A stretch of DNA of 64,000 bases from Sphingomonas caeni (GTDB lineage: Bacteria > Pseudomonadota > Alphaproteobacteria > Sphingomonadales > Sphingomonadaceae), in contig NZ_JAPDOK010000005.1 in the NCBI RefSeq assembly GCF_026013415.1, positions 248,001-312,000 of the forward strand. The letters are read 5' to 3'. Shown in pieces: positions 39,703 to 46,849 of the stretch. The notes under the pieces were generated by a model. It was not told the DNA's origin, did no database searches, and saw nothing but the letters and a program-made list of their open reading frames with translations. The translations under genes and the position numbers were made by a program. Within the stretch, counting starts at the first letter, position 1; the number at the start of each line of letters is the position of its first letter.

Positions 39703-40467
39703 ATGCGCGTCCTCGTCACCGGCGGCGCGAAGCGGATCGGCGCGGGGATCGCCCGGCGGCTGGCGCTGCGCGGCCATGCGGTGGCGATCCACCATCACCA
39801 TGCTCCCGACGACGCCGAGGCCCTGCGCGCGGCCATCGCGGCGGCCGGCGGCACGGCCTGCGTCGTCTCGGGCGAGCTCGCCGACGCCGCCACCGCCCCC
39901 GCGCTGATCGAGGCCGCGCGCGAGGGACTGGGCGGTCCCGTCACCGGCCTCGTCAACAATGCCTCGATCTTCGCTTTCGACGCCCTTCCCCTCACCGATT
40001 TCGCGCTGCTCGACCAGCATATGCGCGTGAACCTCGGCGCCCCGGTCGCGCTCGCCTCGGCGCTGGTGAGCCAGGCGGATCTGGAGGAAGGCGCGGTCGT
40101 CAACCTGCTCGACCAGAAGGTCGCCAATCTCAATCCCGATTTCCTCAGCTACACGCTCAGCAAGTCCGCGCTCGCCGCCGCGACCGAGCTGATGGCGCGC
40201 GCGCTCGCCCCTCGCATCCGCGTCAACGCGGTCTCTCCGGGCCTCACCCTCCCCAGCCTCGACCAGACCGAGCAGGAATTCTCGGAGCATGCCCGCCAGA
40301 ACCTCCTCCAGCGCCCCGTCGCGCTCGACGATGTCGCCGCTGCGGTCGAGCACCTCCTCACCGCGCGCAGTATCACCGGCCAGAACCTGTTCGTCGATTG
40401 CGGCCAACGCTTCCTGCCGCGCGACGGCGATGTGATGTTCGAGGGCCGGGAGCGCCCGCATGGCTGA
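39703..40467 (+). CDS. FolM-like short-chain dehydrogenase (pteridine reductase-like)
   Basis: A 254-residue classical SDR. The Rossmann loop is VLVTGGAKRIGAGIAR (residues 3-18), the NNAS motif appears as LVNNASIFAFD, and the active-site Tyr-Lys is YTLSKSALAA; the PG motif is NAVSPGLTLPS. Its sequence style and position between folE and folB fit FolM, the dihydromonapterin/dihydrofolate reductase. ATG at 39703 is chosen for GTGGGG upstream. The stop overlaps folB by 8 bases. Alternative: a general sugar or acyl reductase, but context argues against it. Confidence 0.82.
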   Translation: MRVLVTGGAKRIGAGIARRLALRGHAVAIHHHHAPDDAEALRAAIAAAGGTACVVSGELADAATAPALIEAAREGLGGPVTGLVNNASIFAFDALPLTDFALLDQHMRVNLGAPVALASALVSQADLEEGAVVNLLDQKVANLNPDFLSYTLSKSALAAATELMARALAPRIRVNAVSPGLTLPSLDQTEQEFSEHARQNLLQRPVALDDVAAAVEHLLTARSITGQNLFVDCGQRFLPRDGDVMFEGRERPHG

Positions 40468-40810
40468 CTATCGCATCCTGCTCGAAGGCCTCGAGGTCGT
40501 GATGGGTCTCGGCATCCACGCCGAGGAACGCGCCGCGCGCCAGCGGGTCGTGCTGAACGTCGCGATGGATTGTAGTTACGCCGCAGTGCCCGAAGACCGG
40601 ATCGACGCGGTGGTCGATTATGATTTCCTGCGAGAGGGCATCCTACGCCTCACAGGCTCACGCCATTTCGAGCTTCAGGAAACCCTGTGCGAAGCGGTCG
40701 CCGCACTCGCCTTCGCCGATCCCGCGGTGGTCCGCGTCACGGTCCGCTCGATGAAGCCCGACATCTATCCCGACGCGCGGATCGGGTGCGAGATCGTCCG
40801 CACCCGCTAG
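40460..40810 (+). CDS. folB: dihydroneopterin aldolase/epimerase (FolB/FolX type)
   Basis: A 116-residue tunnel-fold enzyme that cleaves or epimerises dihydroneopterin. The active-site Glu region is GLGIHAEERAARQRVVL, the conserved VVDYDFLREGIL and FELQETLCEAVA follow, and the catalytic Lys is in VRSMKPDIYPDA. It could be the epimerase FolX rather than the aldolase, as the two are hard to separate by sequence; with FolM and FolE beside it, a tetrahydromonapterin branch is possible. It is translationally coupled to the reductase by an 8-base overlap. Confidence 0.87.
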   Translation: MADYRILLEGLEVVMGLGIHAEERAARQRVVLNVAMDCSYAAVPEDRIDAVVDYDFLREGILRLTGSRHFELQETLCEAVAALAFADPAVVRVTVRSMKPDIYPDARIGCEIVRTR

Positions 40811-40821
40811 CCTCCAATTTG

Positions 40822-40908
40822 CCGTTCGCCCTGAGCCTGTCGAAGGGCGCCCATCGACAAACGATACGCCCATGGAAAGCTGGCCTTCGACAAGCTCAGG
40901 CCGAACGG
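40822..40908. repeat. paired palindromic repeat, family 4
   Basis: Two 26-base inverted arms (40822-40847 and 40883-40908) with three differences. The cores read CCTGAGCCTGTCGAAGGG and CTTCGACAAGCTCAGGCC, the pattern seen widely in sphingomonad intergenic DNA. It separates folB from the convergent membrane-protein operon. Confidence 0.8.
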
Positions 40909-40918
40909 AGGCTTTGGT

Positions 40919-41347
40919 TCACCGCCAGCGATCCCCCGGCGCGAGCAGATAGGTCCGGACGACATAGGGCCACGGCACCACGAGGATCACCAGCACCACC
41001 GGCAGGCAATCGCGCACGCTGCTCGCCGTCGCCGCGTCGAACCGTCCGGCGCGCCACAGGGGCAGTGCCACCGCGATCAGCCAGATCAGCTTCCACGCCG
41101 TCTCGAACAGCAGCAGCGGCAGCATCCTGACCGGATAGCGCAGCCCCAGCACCGAGAGCAGCCCGAGCGCGCCGAGCATGCACGCCACCACCGAACTCAT
41201 CAGCGGCCATTCGGGACGGTGGCTGACGATCGAGGGCCACATGAAGATTCCCAGCCCCGCGGCCATCACCAGATACATGGCGCGGAGCAGATAGAGGCGC
41301 CATAGCGGAAGCTCGCCGGCGGTCGCGGCTTTGCCGGCGCCGGTCAT
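40919..41347 (-). CDS. small membrane protein, fourth gene of the DUF2975 operon
   Basis: A 142-residue protein with four hydrophobic segments (about residues 17-38, 46-66, 72-95 and 115-135) and polar ends. I do not recognise it. Its ATG at 41347 overlaps the stop of a 35-residue peptide gene (ATGA), which itself overlaps the HTH gene, so it is made from the same transcript. A role alongside the DUF2975 protein in the membrane is likely; the substrate or signal is unknown. Confidence 0.75.
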   Translation of the reverse strand: MTGAGKAATAGELPLWRLYLLRAMYLVMAAGLGIFMWPSIVSHRPEWPLMSSVVACMLGALGLLSVLGLRYPVRMLPLLLFETAWKLIWLIAVALPLWRAGRFDAATASSVRDCLPVVLVILVVPWPYVVRTYLLAPGDRWR

Positions 41348-41451
41348 GTCAGCGCGCCCAGCACGATGGCGGGGATGCTCTGCAGCACCTGCGTCACCAC
41401 CGCCAGCGCGTGCTGCACCTCGAGCAGGGCCTGAACGAGCGCGCCGATCAC
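41344..41451 (-). CDS. 35-residue hydrophobic peptide, coupled at both ends
   Basis: A very short frame between the HTH gene and the four-span membrane protein. GTG at 41451 overlaps the HTH stop (GTGA), with GGAGAGGAG just upstream, and its TGA overlaps the next ATG (ATGA). The product (MIGALVQALLEVQHALAVV, then TQVLQSIPAIVLGALT) is almost all hydrophobic or small residues with regularly spaced Gln/Glu/His, so it can form one membrane or amphipathic helix. No Cys or charged cluster is present. It resembles small regulatory or toxin-like membrane peptides in size, but nothing proves that. Confidence 0.6.
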   Translation of the reverse strand: MIGALVQALLEVQHALAVVTQVLQSIPAIVLGALT

Positions 41452-41684
41452 GCCTCCTCTCCATCATCAGCGGCGGCCAGGTTCGGGTCGAACGCCAATA
41501 TGTCTCCGGGCTGGCATTCGAGCGCGGCGCAGATAGCGTCCAGCGTCGAAAAGCGGACCGCCTTGGCCTTGCCGGTCTTGAGGATCGAGAGGTTGGCGAG
41601 CGCGATCCCGATCCGGTCGGCGAGGTCGGTGAGCGTCATGCGGCGGTCGTGGAGCACCGCATCGAGATTGACGATGATCGCCAT
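41448..41684 (-). CDS. small XRE/Cro-type HTH regulator (YozG-like)
   Basis: A 78-residue regulator that is little more than one helix-turn-helix: VNLDAVLHDRRMTLTDLADRIGIALANLSILKTGKAKAVRFSTLDAICAALECQPGDIL is the complete HTH core (residues about 4-62). The acidic tail ends ADDGEEA. Such regulators often accompany DUF2975 membrane proteins. ATG at 41684 lies two bases after the DUF2975 stop. It probably represses its own operon through the inverted repeats at 42197-42261. Confidence 0.88.
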   Translation of the reverse strand: MAIIVNLDAVLHDRRMTLTDLADRIGIALANLSILKTGKAKAVRFSTLDAICAALECQPGDILAFDPNLAAADDGEEA

Positions 41685-41686
41685 GG

Positions 41687-42184
41687 TCACACCGTCCCTT
41701 CGAGATCGTCGCGCATCCGCGCACCCTGGGCGAAGACCTGGGCGAGCACGAACAGCAGCAGCACCGCGAGCAGCCCGGTGGGGGTGAAATCCCAATCGAC
41801 ATCGATCTGCCCCGCAGCCGACGCCGCGCCGACCGCCAGATGCAGCAGCTCGAGCCCCAGCAGCGCCCAGGCGCAGGTTCTCAGCCGCTGGGCATTGAGC
41901 GGGACGAACGGATCCCCCGCCCCCACCGTCCCGACGATCGCAAGGAGCCGGGTGAGCAGCCGGTGCATCAGCGGGATCGATGCGAGCCCGAACAGCATGA
42001 TCAGACGCCCGCCCAGCAGCAGCGTGCCGGGGGCGATCCCCATCGCCTTCACGAAAAAGGGCGCGGCGACGAGGCTGAGGACGAGCAGGGTCAGAATGAA
42101 CAGTCCGGCGAGGAGGTTGAGCGCGACGAGCGCGCGCAACAGCCCGTGCGAGACGGCGAGTGCGGGAGCGGCAGAACGGGACAT
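41687..42184 (-). CDS. DUF2975 membrane protein
   Basis: A 165-residue protein with four predicted spans (around residues 15-40, 50-70, 95-115 and 130-150). The segment GDPFVPLNAQRLRTCAWALLGLELL matches DUF2975, a family found next to small HTH regulators. It is the first gene of a four-gene unit (DUF2975, HTH, 35-residue peptide, four-span protein). ATG at 42184; the frame extends upstream into the operator region. Function is unknown, possibly signal sensing. Confidence 0.85.
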   Translation of the reverse strand: MSRSAAPALAVSHGLLRALVALNLLAGLFILTLLVLSLVAAPFFVKAMGIAPGTLLLGGRLIMLFGLASIPLMHRLLTRLLAIVGTVGAGDPFVPLNAQRLRTCAWALLGLELLHLAVGAASAAGQIDVDWDFTPTGLLAVLLLFVLAQVFAQGARMRDDLEGTV

Positions 42185-42196
42185 GGGCACACCTTC

Positions 42197-42218
42197 GAGT
42201 CGTGGTTGATCACGACTC
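42197..42218. promoter_or_regulatory. inverted repeat 1 upstream of the DUF2975 operon
   Basis: GAGTCGTG (42197-42204) pairs with CACGACTC (42211-42218), a perfect 8-base repeat around 6 bases, close to the DUF2975 start. It may be an RNA hairpin in the leader or an operator. Confidence 0.45.
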
Positions 42219-42231
42219 TCGATATGCCATG

Positions 42232-42261
42232 TATCGATAAACATCAAATCATTTATCGATA
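42232..42261. promoter_or_regulatory. inverted repeat 2, TATCGATA operator-like
   Basis: TATCGATAAA (42232-42241) and TTTATCGATA (42252-42261) are perfect 10-base inverted copies separated by 10 bases, so their centres are two helical turns apart. More CGATAT copies flank them. On the minus strand TTGATG with a 17-base spacer to TATCGA may be the promoter that overlaps the operator. This is the expected layout for autoregulation by the small HTH protein. Confidence 0.55.
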
Positions 42262-42270
42262 TTCGATATA

Positions 42271-43185
42271 TCAGATGCGCTCGCCGCCCCGCGCGATCAC
42301 CTTGTCCTCGGTATTGTCCTCGAAATCGCGCGCGGCGTGGCGTTCGCGAAGCTGGGTGGCGGGATCGCCCGCGCTGCGATTGACCATCCGCCCGCGCTGC
42401 ACCCCCTCGCGCCTACCGACCAGCTCGACCCAGCGGGCGACATTGGCGTATTCGTCGGTCGCGAGGAATTCGGCCGCGCCGGGATAGGCCGCGCCCTTCG
42501 CGACCGCGCCATACCAAGGCCAGATCGCCATATCCGCGATCGTGTACTCGTCGCCCGCGACGTACTCGGTCTTGCCCAATTGCGTGTCGAGCACGTGATA
42601 TTGCCGCTTCACCTCCATCGCATAGCGATCGATCGCATATTCGATCTTGAACGGCGCATAGCTGAAGAAATGCCCGAAGCCGCCGCCCAGGAACGGCGCC
42701 GCGCCCATCTGCCACATCAGCCAGTTCATCGTCTCGGCGCGGGCATGGTGTTCGGTAGGCAGGAAAGCGCCGAACTTCTCGGCAAGGTAGAACAGGATCG
42801 ATCCGCTCTCGAACAGCCGCGTCGGCGGACTGGTCGAATGGTCCATCATCGCCGGGATCTTCGAGTTGGGATTGATCTCGGTGAACCCGCTGCCGAACTG
42901 GTCGCCCTTGGAGATATCGATCCGCCAGGCGTCATATTCCGCGCCCGAAAAGCCCCCCGCGAGCAGTTCCTCGAGCATGATCGTCACCTTCACTCCATTG
43001 GGCGTCCCCAGCGAATAGAGCTGGAGCGGATGCTCCCCCACCGGCAGCAATTTCTCATGCGTCGCGCCCGAAATCGGCCGGTTGATGCTTGCGAACTGCC
43101 CGCCATTCTCCTTGTCCCAGGTCCACACCCTGGGGGGTACATAACCCGCAGGCTGGTTGAGCGCGGGATCGGGAGCGTCGGCCAT
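42271..43185 (-). CDS. yghU: YghU-type glutathione S-transferase
   Basis: A 304-residue GST of the Nu class, which acts as a disulfide-bond oxidoreductase using glutathione. The thioredoxin-like domain has LQLYSLGTPNGVKVTIMLEELLAG (residues about 54-77) and NPNSKIPAMMDHS; ESGSILFYLAEKFGAFLP closes the site, and the all-helical domain includes LMWQMGAAPFLGGGFGHFF. ATG at 43185 is preferred (GGGGACACCCC upstream). It lies upstream of the DUF2975 operon on the same strand but with an independent promoter region between. Confidence 0.93.
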   Translation of the reverse strand: MADAPDPALNQPAGYVPPRVWTWDKENGGQFASINRPISGATHEKLLPVGEHPLQLYSLGTPNGVKVTIMLEELLAGGFSGAEYDAWRIDISKGDQFGSGFTEINPNSKIPAMMDHSTSPPTRLFESGSILFYLAEKFGAFLPTEHHARAETMNWLMWQMGAAPFLGGGFGHFFSYAPFKIEYAIDRYAMEVKRQYHVLDTQLGKTEYVAGDEYTIADMAIWPWYGAVAKGAAYPGAAEFLATDEYANVARWVELVGRREGVQRGRMVNRSAGDPATQLRERHAARDFEDNTEDKVIARGGERI

Positions 43186-43247
43186 GGGGTGTCCCCTGCT
43201 TGCATGTTGAGGGGTGTATCTAGGTGGCGGGTAATGGTTTGGAAGGG

Positions 43248-43943
43248 TCACAGCTTTGTAATCGGCAACGGCTCTGCCGGCGCACTTACACCAACCATCG
43301 CGGTTAGGGTTGTACCCAGCTTTGAGTTCATCACCGTCGTTGTCCGATTTATTAGGGCTCGGATTTTCCCCTCATCGGCGGCATTATGCTCTAGCATCGT
43401 AGGCGCAAGTTGGTTCAGCGATGCGCGCAACAGCATTGCCTCGCGCTCCGCAGCGTTATCCCACGTAACGTGCGCTACCATATCCCCGATGCGAGCAGGG
43501 GAACCAATCGTGATTAGGCGCGCGCGGTTTTCCATGAAAAGGTCATAAGTTCCCAGCGCGACGCGGTAATTGTCGTTGAGGTCGACCAGCTCACTCATCA
43601 GCGCTGCATCCAACCTAAAAATAGTCACCAATTCATCGCTTGTAAAATCGCTAGGAAGCGGGAGGGCAGCGAACGGACGCGCCCAAGCCCATGGTTCCAA
43701 ATCCGGGTGCTCTGCTTTGCACTTATTGAAATGTGTAACGAGCGCCTTCAGTTGTTTATGCATACGAGCAAGTTTAGTTAGAACCGCCATGCCGTGCGCG
43801 GATTGAAGCTCCCGTTTCTCTATCTCTTTGGTTTTGCGCTCGTTCCGGATTGCCGCGAGTTGCGCCAGGAGCGCTATCACACCGCCAAGCACCGCGCCGA
43901 CTATCGCGGACCAAAAGTTGCTGTCGAAAAATGATTGGCTCAT
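43248..43943 (-). CDS. membrane-anchored coiled-coil protein of unknown function
   Basis: A 231-residue protein with one N-terminal span (FWSAIVGAVLGGVIALLAQLAAI, residues 10-32) followed by a charged coiled coil (RNERKTKEIEKRELQSA) and a soluble domain without recognised motifs. Codon use and base composition are visibly less GC-rich than the neighbours (many AAA, TTA, ATT and GTT codons), which suggests recent acquisition. Anchored coiled-coil proteins of this shape occur in accessory and defence regions, but no partner gene is adjacent. Confidence 0.75.
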   Translation of the reverse strand: MSQSFFDSNFWSAIVGAVLGGVIALLAQLAAIRNERKTKEIEKRELQSAHGMAVLTKLARMHKQLKALVTHFNKCKAEHPDLEPWAWARPFAALPLPSDFTSDELVTIFRLDAALMSELVDLNDNYRVALGTYDLFMENRARLITIGSPARIGDMVAHVTWDNAAEREAMLLRASLNQLAPTMLEHNAADEGKIRALINRTTTVMNSKLGTTLTAMVGVSAPAEPLPITKL

Positions 43944-43987
43944 AGGCCCTCCAAATCAGACAAGTATGCGGGGCAAATAGTGCTGCC

Positions 43988-45652
43988 TCACGCCCTATTC
44001 GCCGCGCTCAGCACCGCCCGGACCGAGGCCGTCGCGATATCCGCGTCGATCCCCACGCCGAACACCGTCCGCCCGTCCTCGGTCCGGCATTCGAGATAGG
44101 TCGCCGCCTGCGCGTCCGCGCCGTGCCCGATCGCATGCTCGACATAATCGACCACGTCGAGGTTCGGCCCCGTGCTCCCCGAAAGCGCCGCGATCACGCC
44201 CGAGATCAGGCCGTTGCCGCGTCCCGAGATCGAGCGCACCTCGCCGTCGATCGCGACCCGGCCGACGAACACGCGGCTCCCGGTAGCCCCGGTCTCCTCA
44301 TAATCGACCAGCGCGAACCGGTCGCCTTCTCCCGGCAGATAGACGCTGTCGAACAGCGCGCTGATATCGGCGGCATTGAGCTCGCGGCTGGTTTCGTCGG
44401 CCAGCGCCTGCACATGGCGCGAGAAATCGGCCTGCATCCGCTTGGGCAGCTTCAGGCCCCGGTCCTGCTCGAGCACCCAGGCCACCCCGCCCTTGCCCGA
44501 CTGCGAATTCACCCGGATCACCGCCTCGTAATCGCGCCCCAGATCCTTGGGGTCGATCGGCAGGTACGGCACGTTCCACAGCTGGTCGTTGCGCTCGGCC
44601 TGCGCCGCGAACCCCTTCTTGATCGCGTCCTGATGGCTCCCCGAAAAGGCGGTGAACACCAGATCGCCGGCATAGGGGTGGCGCGGATGGACGGGGATGT
44701 TGTTGCAATATTCGACGGTCTTGATGACCGCGTCGATGTCCGAGAAATCCAGCCCCGGATCGATGCCTTGCGTGTACATGTTCAGCGCGACGGTGACGAG
44801 ATCGACATTGCCGGTCCGCTCGCCGTTTCCGAACAGGCAACCCTCGACCCGGTCCGCGCCGGCGAGCAGCCCCAGTTCGGTCGCCGCGACGCCGGTGCCG
44901 CGGTCGTTATGCGTGTGCAGGCTGATCACCACGCTGTCGCGATTGCGGATATTGCGCCCGAACCATTCGATCTGGTCGGCATAGACATTGGGCGTCGCGC
45001 ACTCGACCGTCGCGGGCAGATTGAAGATGATCGGCCGCTCGGGGGTCGGGCGCAATATCTCCATCACCGCCTCGCAGACCTCGAGGCTGAAATCGAGCTC
45101 GGCGGTCGAGAAGGTTTCCGGCGAATATTCGAAGTGCCAGTCGGTATCGGGCTGCTTGGCGGCCTCGTCGCGCAGCACCTTGGCGCCGGCGACCGCGATC
45201 TCGCGGATCTCGGCGCGGCTCATCTTGAACACCACCTCGCGCCACGCCGGGCTGACGGCATTGTAGAGATGGACGATCGCCTTCCTGGCCCCGACCAGGC
45301 TCTGGAAGCTCGTCTCGATCAGATCCTGGCGCGATTGGGTCAGCACCTGCGGCATCACATCGTCGGGAATGGCCCCCGAGCGTACCAGCCCCGAGATGAA
45401 ATCGAACTCGGTCGCCCCCGCCGCGGGGAAACCGACCTCGATCTCCTTGACCCCCACCCGGCACAGCAATTCGAAGAAGCGCGTCTTCTTCTCGCCATCC
45501 ATCGGATCGATCAACGCCTGGTTGCCGTCGCGCATGTCGGTCGAGAGCCAGCGCGGCGGCGCGGTGATCGTCCGCGAGGGCCATTGCCGGTCGGGCAGGT
45601 CGATCGTCGGAAAGGGGCGGTATTTCAGGCTGGGGTCGCGCAGCATGTGCAT
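43988..45652 (-). CDS. leuA: 2-isopropylmalate synthase
   Basis: LeuA condenses acetyl-CoA and 2-ketoisovalerate, the committed step of leucine synthesis. The 554-residue long form has the catalytic TIM barrel with [16 protein letters not shown] (residues 38-53), [11 protein letters not shown], the metal site [22 protein letters not shown], and a C-terminal regulatory domain ([14 protein letters not shown], then [20 protein letters not shown]) that senses leucine. ATG at 45652, with GCGAGAGA before it, is used; a second ATG 6 bases on is possible. A leucine-rich leader peptide and hairpins lie upstream, so attenuation is likely. Confidence 0.95.
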   Translation of the reverse strand: MHMLRDPSLKYRPFPTIDLPDRQWPSRTITAPPRWLSTDMRDGNQALIDPMDGEKKTRFFELLCRVGVKEIEVGFPAAGATEFDFISGLVRSGAIPDDVMPQVLTQSRQDLIETSFQSLVGARKAIVHLYNAVSPAWREVVFKMSRAEIREIAVAGAKVLRDEAAKQPDTDWHFEYSPETFSTAELDFSLEVCEAVMEILRPTPERPIIFNLPATVECATPNVYADQIEWFGRNIRNRDSVVISLHTHNDRGTGVAATELGLLAGADRVEGCLFGNGERTGNVDLVTVALNMYTQGIDPGLDFSDIDAVIKTVEYCNNIPVHPRHPYAGDLVFTAFSGSHQDAIKKGFAAQAERNDQLWNVPYLPIDPKDLGRDYEAVIRVNSQSGKGGVAWVLEQDRGLKLPKRMQADFSRHVQALADETSRELNAADISALFDSVYLPGEGDRFALVDYEETGATGSRVFVGRVAIDGEVRSISGRGNGLISGVIAALSGSTGPNLDVVDYVEHAIGHGADAQAATYLECRTEDGRTVFGVGIDADIATASVRAVLSAANRA

Positions 45653-45703
45653 TCTCTCGCTCGGCCGGCGCTTGCCGGTCAGGTCTGTCCAAATTTGAGA
45701 GAT

Positions 45704-45743
45704 CCCTTAGGGGAGATGCGCGAAAGCGCCACGCCCCTAAGGG
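45704..45743 (-). promoter_or_regulatory. leuA leader hairpin (attenuator candidate)
   Basis: CCCTTAGGGG (45704-45713 on the plus strand) and CCCCTAAGGG (45734-45743) form a perfect 10-base stem with a small internal GCGC hairpin. In the mRNA the 5' arm overlaps the stop codon of the leader peptide, so ribosome position can decide whether it folds. The bases after it (AUCUCUCAAAUUU) are U-rich but not a clean run. A further CCGGC-GCCGG hairpin (45665-45678) lies next to the leuA start. Confidence 0.7.
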
Positions 45744-45781
45744 CGCGTAAGGAGCAGGTCGAGAGCAAGCAGCTTCGTCAC
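45737..45781 (-). CDS. leuA leader peptide, leucine-rich
   Basis: A 14-codon frame read GTG to TAG: MTKLLALDLLLTRP. Six of 14 residues are Leu, five of them in two tight groups, and the stop codon lies inside the attenuator stem. An in-frame stop a few codons upstream fixes GTG as the start. A G-rich stretch precedes it. It is the standard design for leucine-responsive attenuation; no experiment supports it here. Confidence 0.72.
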   Translation of the reverse strand: MTKLLALDLLLTRP

Positions 45782-45839
45782 GCCCCGCCCATAAGCGCAG
45801 CGCAGTTAATTTGTCCACACCGCTCCGAAAAACGCAATA

Positions 45840-46010
45840 TTATTGCGCGTTGCCCGGCGGCACATCCTGTGGCGCGGGGGTCGCGGCCGGCGAAGGCGTC
45901 GCGACGATCGTCGCCTGGGGCGGCGGATCCGAATAGTTGGTGCCGGTGGTTGAGCCACCCCCGCCGCACCCGCTCAGCATCAGCAATCCGCCCAGCAGCA
46001 GCACCCGCAT
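45840..46010 (-). CDS. small lipoprotein
   Basis: A 56-residue exported peptide. The signal MRVLLLGGLLMLSGC ends in the lipobox LSGC, with the lipid-anchored Cys at residue 15, followed by GGGGSTTG. The rest is Pro/Ala/Thr-rich (PPPQATIVATPSPAATPAP) and probably disordered. GGAGGAGGACAGG directly upstream fixes the ATG at 46010. It is probably an outer- or inner-membrane surface lipoprotein; function unknown. Confidence 0.78.
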   Translation of the reverse strand: MRVLLLGGLLMLSGCGGGGSTTGTNYSDPPPQATIVATPSPAATPAPQDVPPGNAQ

Positions 46011-46321
46011 CCTGTCCTCCTCCGGAGATTTCGACCTTCTCGCGCCAGAGTTCCACGCCCAGCCGAACATCGCAAGCGACGAAGCGAGTCCGGACGGCTG
46101 GACAAGCCCCTCTCAGGGGGCCGAAATCCCCTCTGGGGGCTGTCTGAGCGAGTTATTCACAGGCAATCCGCCGAAACAGAGCCAAAAATGCCTCAGAGGG
46201 TGGTGCATCCAGCGAATAAGCGCAGTAACACGGGTCAGCGACAGCGGCGTCAGGGCGCTGCTCGAACCGGCTGCGCTACCCAAGGAATAGCCCGCCCACG
46301 GGCACGAACAGGAGAACAAAG
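46011..46321. other. divergent intergenic region with two G/C hairpins
   Basis: The 311 bases between the lipoprotein and the SWIB gene hold two neighbouring small hairpins, CCCCT-CTC-AGGGG (46107-46119) and CCCC-TCT-GGGG (46128-46138), and presumably both promoters. I see no further gene, tRNA or repeat in it. AGGAG precedes the SWIB start. Confidence 0.5.
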
Positions 46322-46582
46322 ATGGCGGAGAAGAAAGCAGCTCGCGGGGGCATCGCCAAGCCGGTCACCCCGTCGCCCGAGCTCGCGGCGATCACGGGTT
46401 CGGCCGCGCTTCCGCGCAGCGAAGTCGTCAGCAAGATCTGGGCCTATATCAAGGCCAACAACCTGCAAAACCCTGCGAACAAGCGGGAAATTCTGGCCGA
46501 CGCCAAGCTGAAGCCCATCTTCGGCGTCGACAAGTGCACCATGTTCGAAATGAACAAGCTGCTCTCCAAGCACATGAAGTAA
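46322..46582 (+). CDS. SWIB/MDM2 domain protein
   Basis: An 86-residue protein whose C-terminal 60 residues are a SWIB domain: ALPRSEVVSKIWAYIKANNLQNPANKREILADAKLKPIFG followed by the terminal FEMNKLLSKHMK. SWIB domains occur in eukaryotic chromatin remodellers and, as small stand-alone proteins, in a few bacterial groups including chlamydiae and sphingomonads, often with topoisomerases. The N-terminal tail is basic (MAEKKAARGG). It may act on DNA or supercoiling; the partner is unknown. Confidence 0.9.
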   Translation: MAEKKAARGGIAKPVTPSPELAAITGSAALPRSEVVSKIWAYIKANNLQNPANKREILADAKLKPIFGVDKCTMFEMNKLLSKHMK

Positions 46583-46587
46583 GCGTC

Positions 46588-46610
46588 GGGCCGGCCACGC
46601 GCCGGCCCTT
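46588..46610 (+). terminator. terminator hairpin after the SWIB gene
   Basis: GGGCCGGC (46588-46595) pairs perfectly with GCCGGCCC (46601-46608) around CACGC; a short TT follows. It likely ends the SWIB transcript. Confidence 0.65.
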
Positions 46611-46849
46611 CGTCCTGGGCGAGACGGGCGGGCGCCGGCGGCCCCGCCCCTCTCTGCATCTCGCCCCCGGCCGCCGCTCCGGCAGGCCCTTCCCCCTCCC
46701 CGACTCGGCCTTGGGCTTTATCTGCACCGATGCGCAGATCGCCTCCGTGCGCCCTCACTCCGGATACGGAATGTTAACCTTACCTCGCGATTAAGCATCG
46801 TGGCTCGGGTTCCCGATGGGGGGAGCGGGAGCCTGAGGAGATTGGAAAC

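Noticed and set aside
45653..45840. T-box or riboswitch upstream of leuA
   Set aside because: No T-box specifier or antiterminator motifs; the leader peptide and simple stem explain the region better.
46770..46800. CtrA-type site (TTAA-N7-TTAA) upstream of flagellin
   Set aside because: The two TTAA half-sites are 13 bases apart, not seven.
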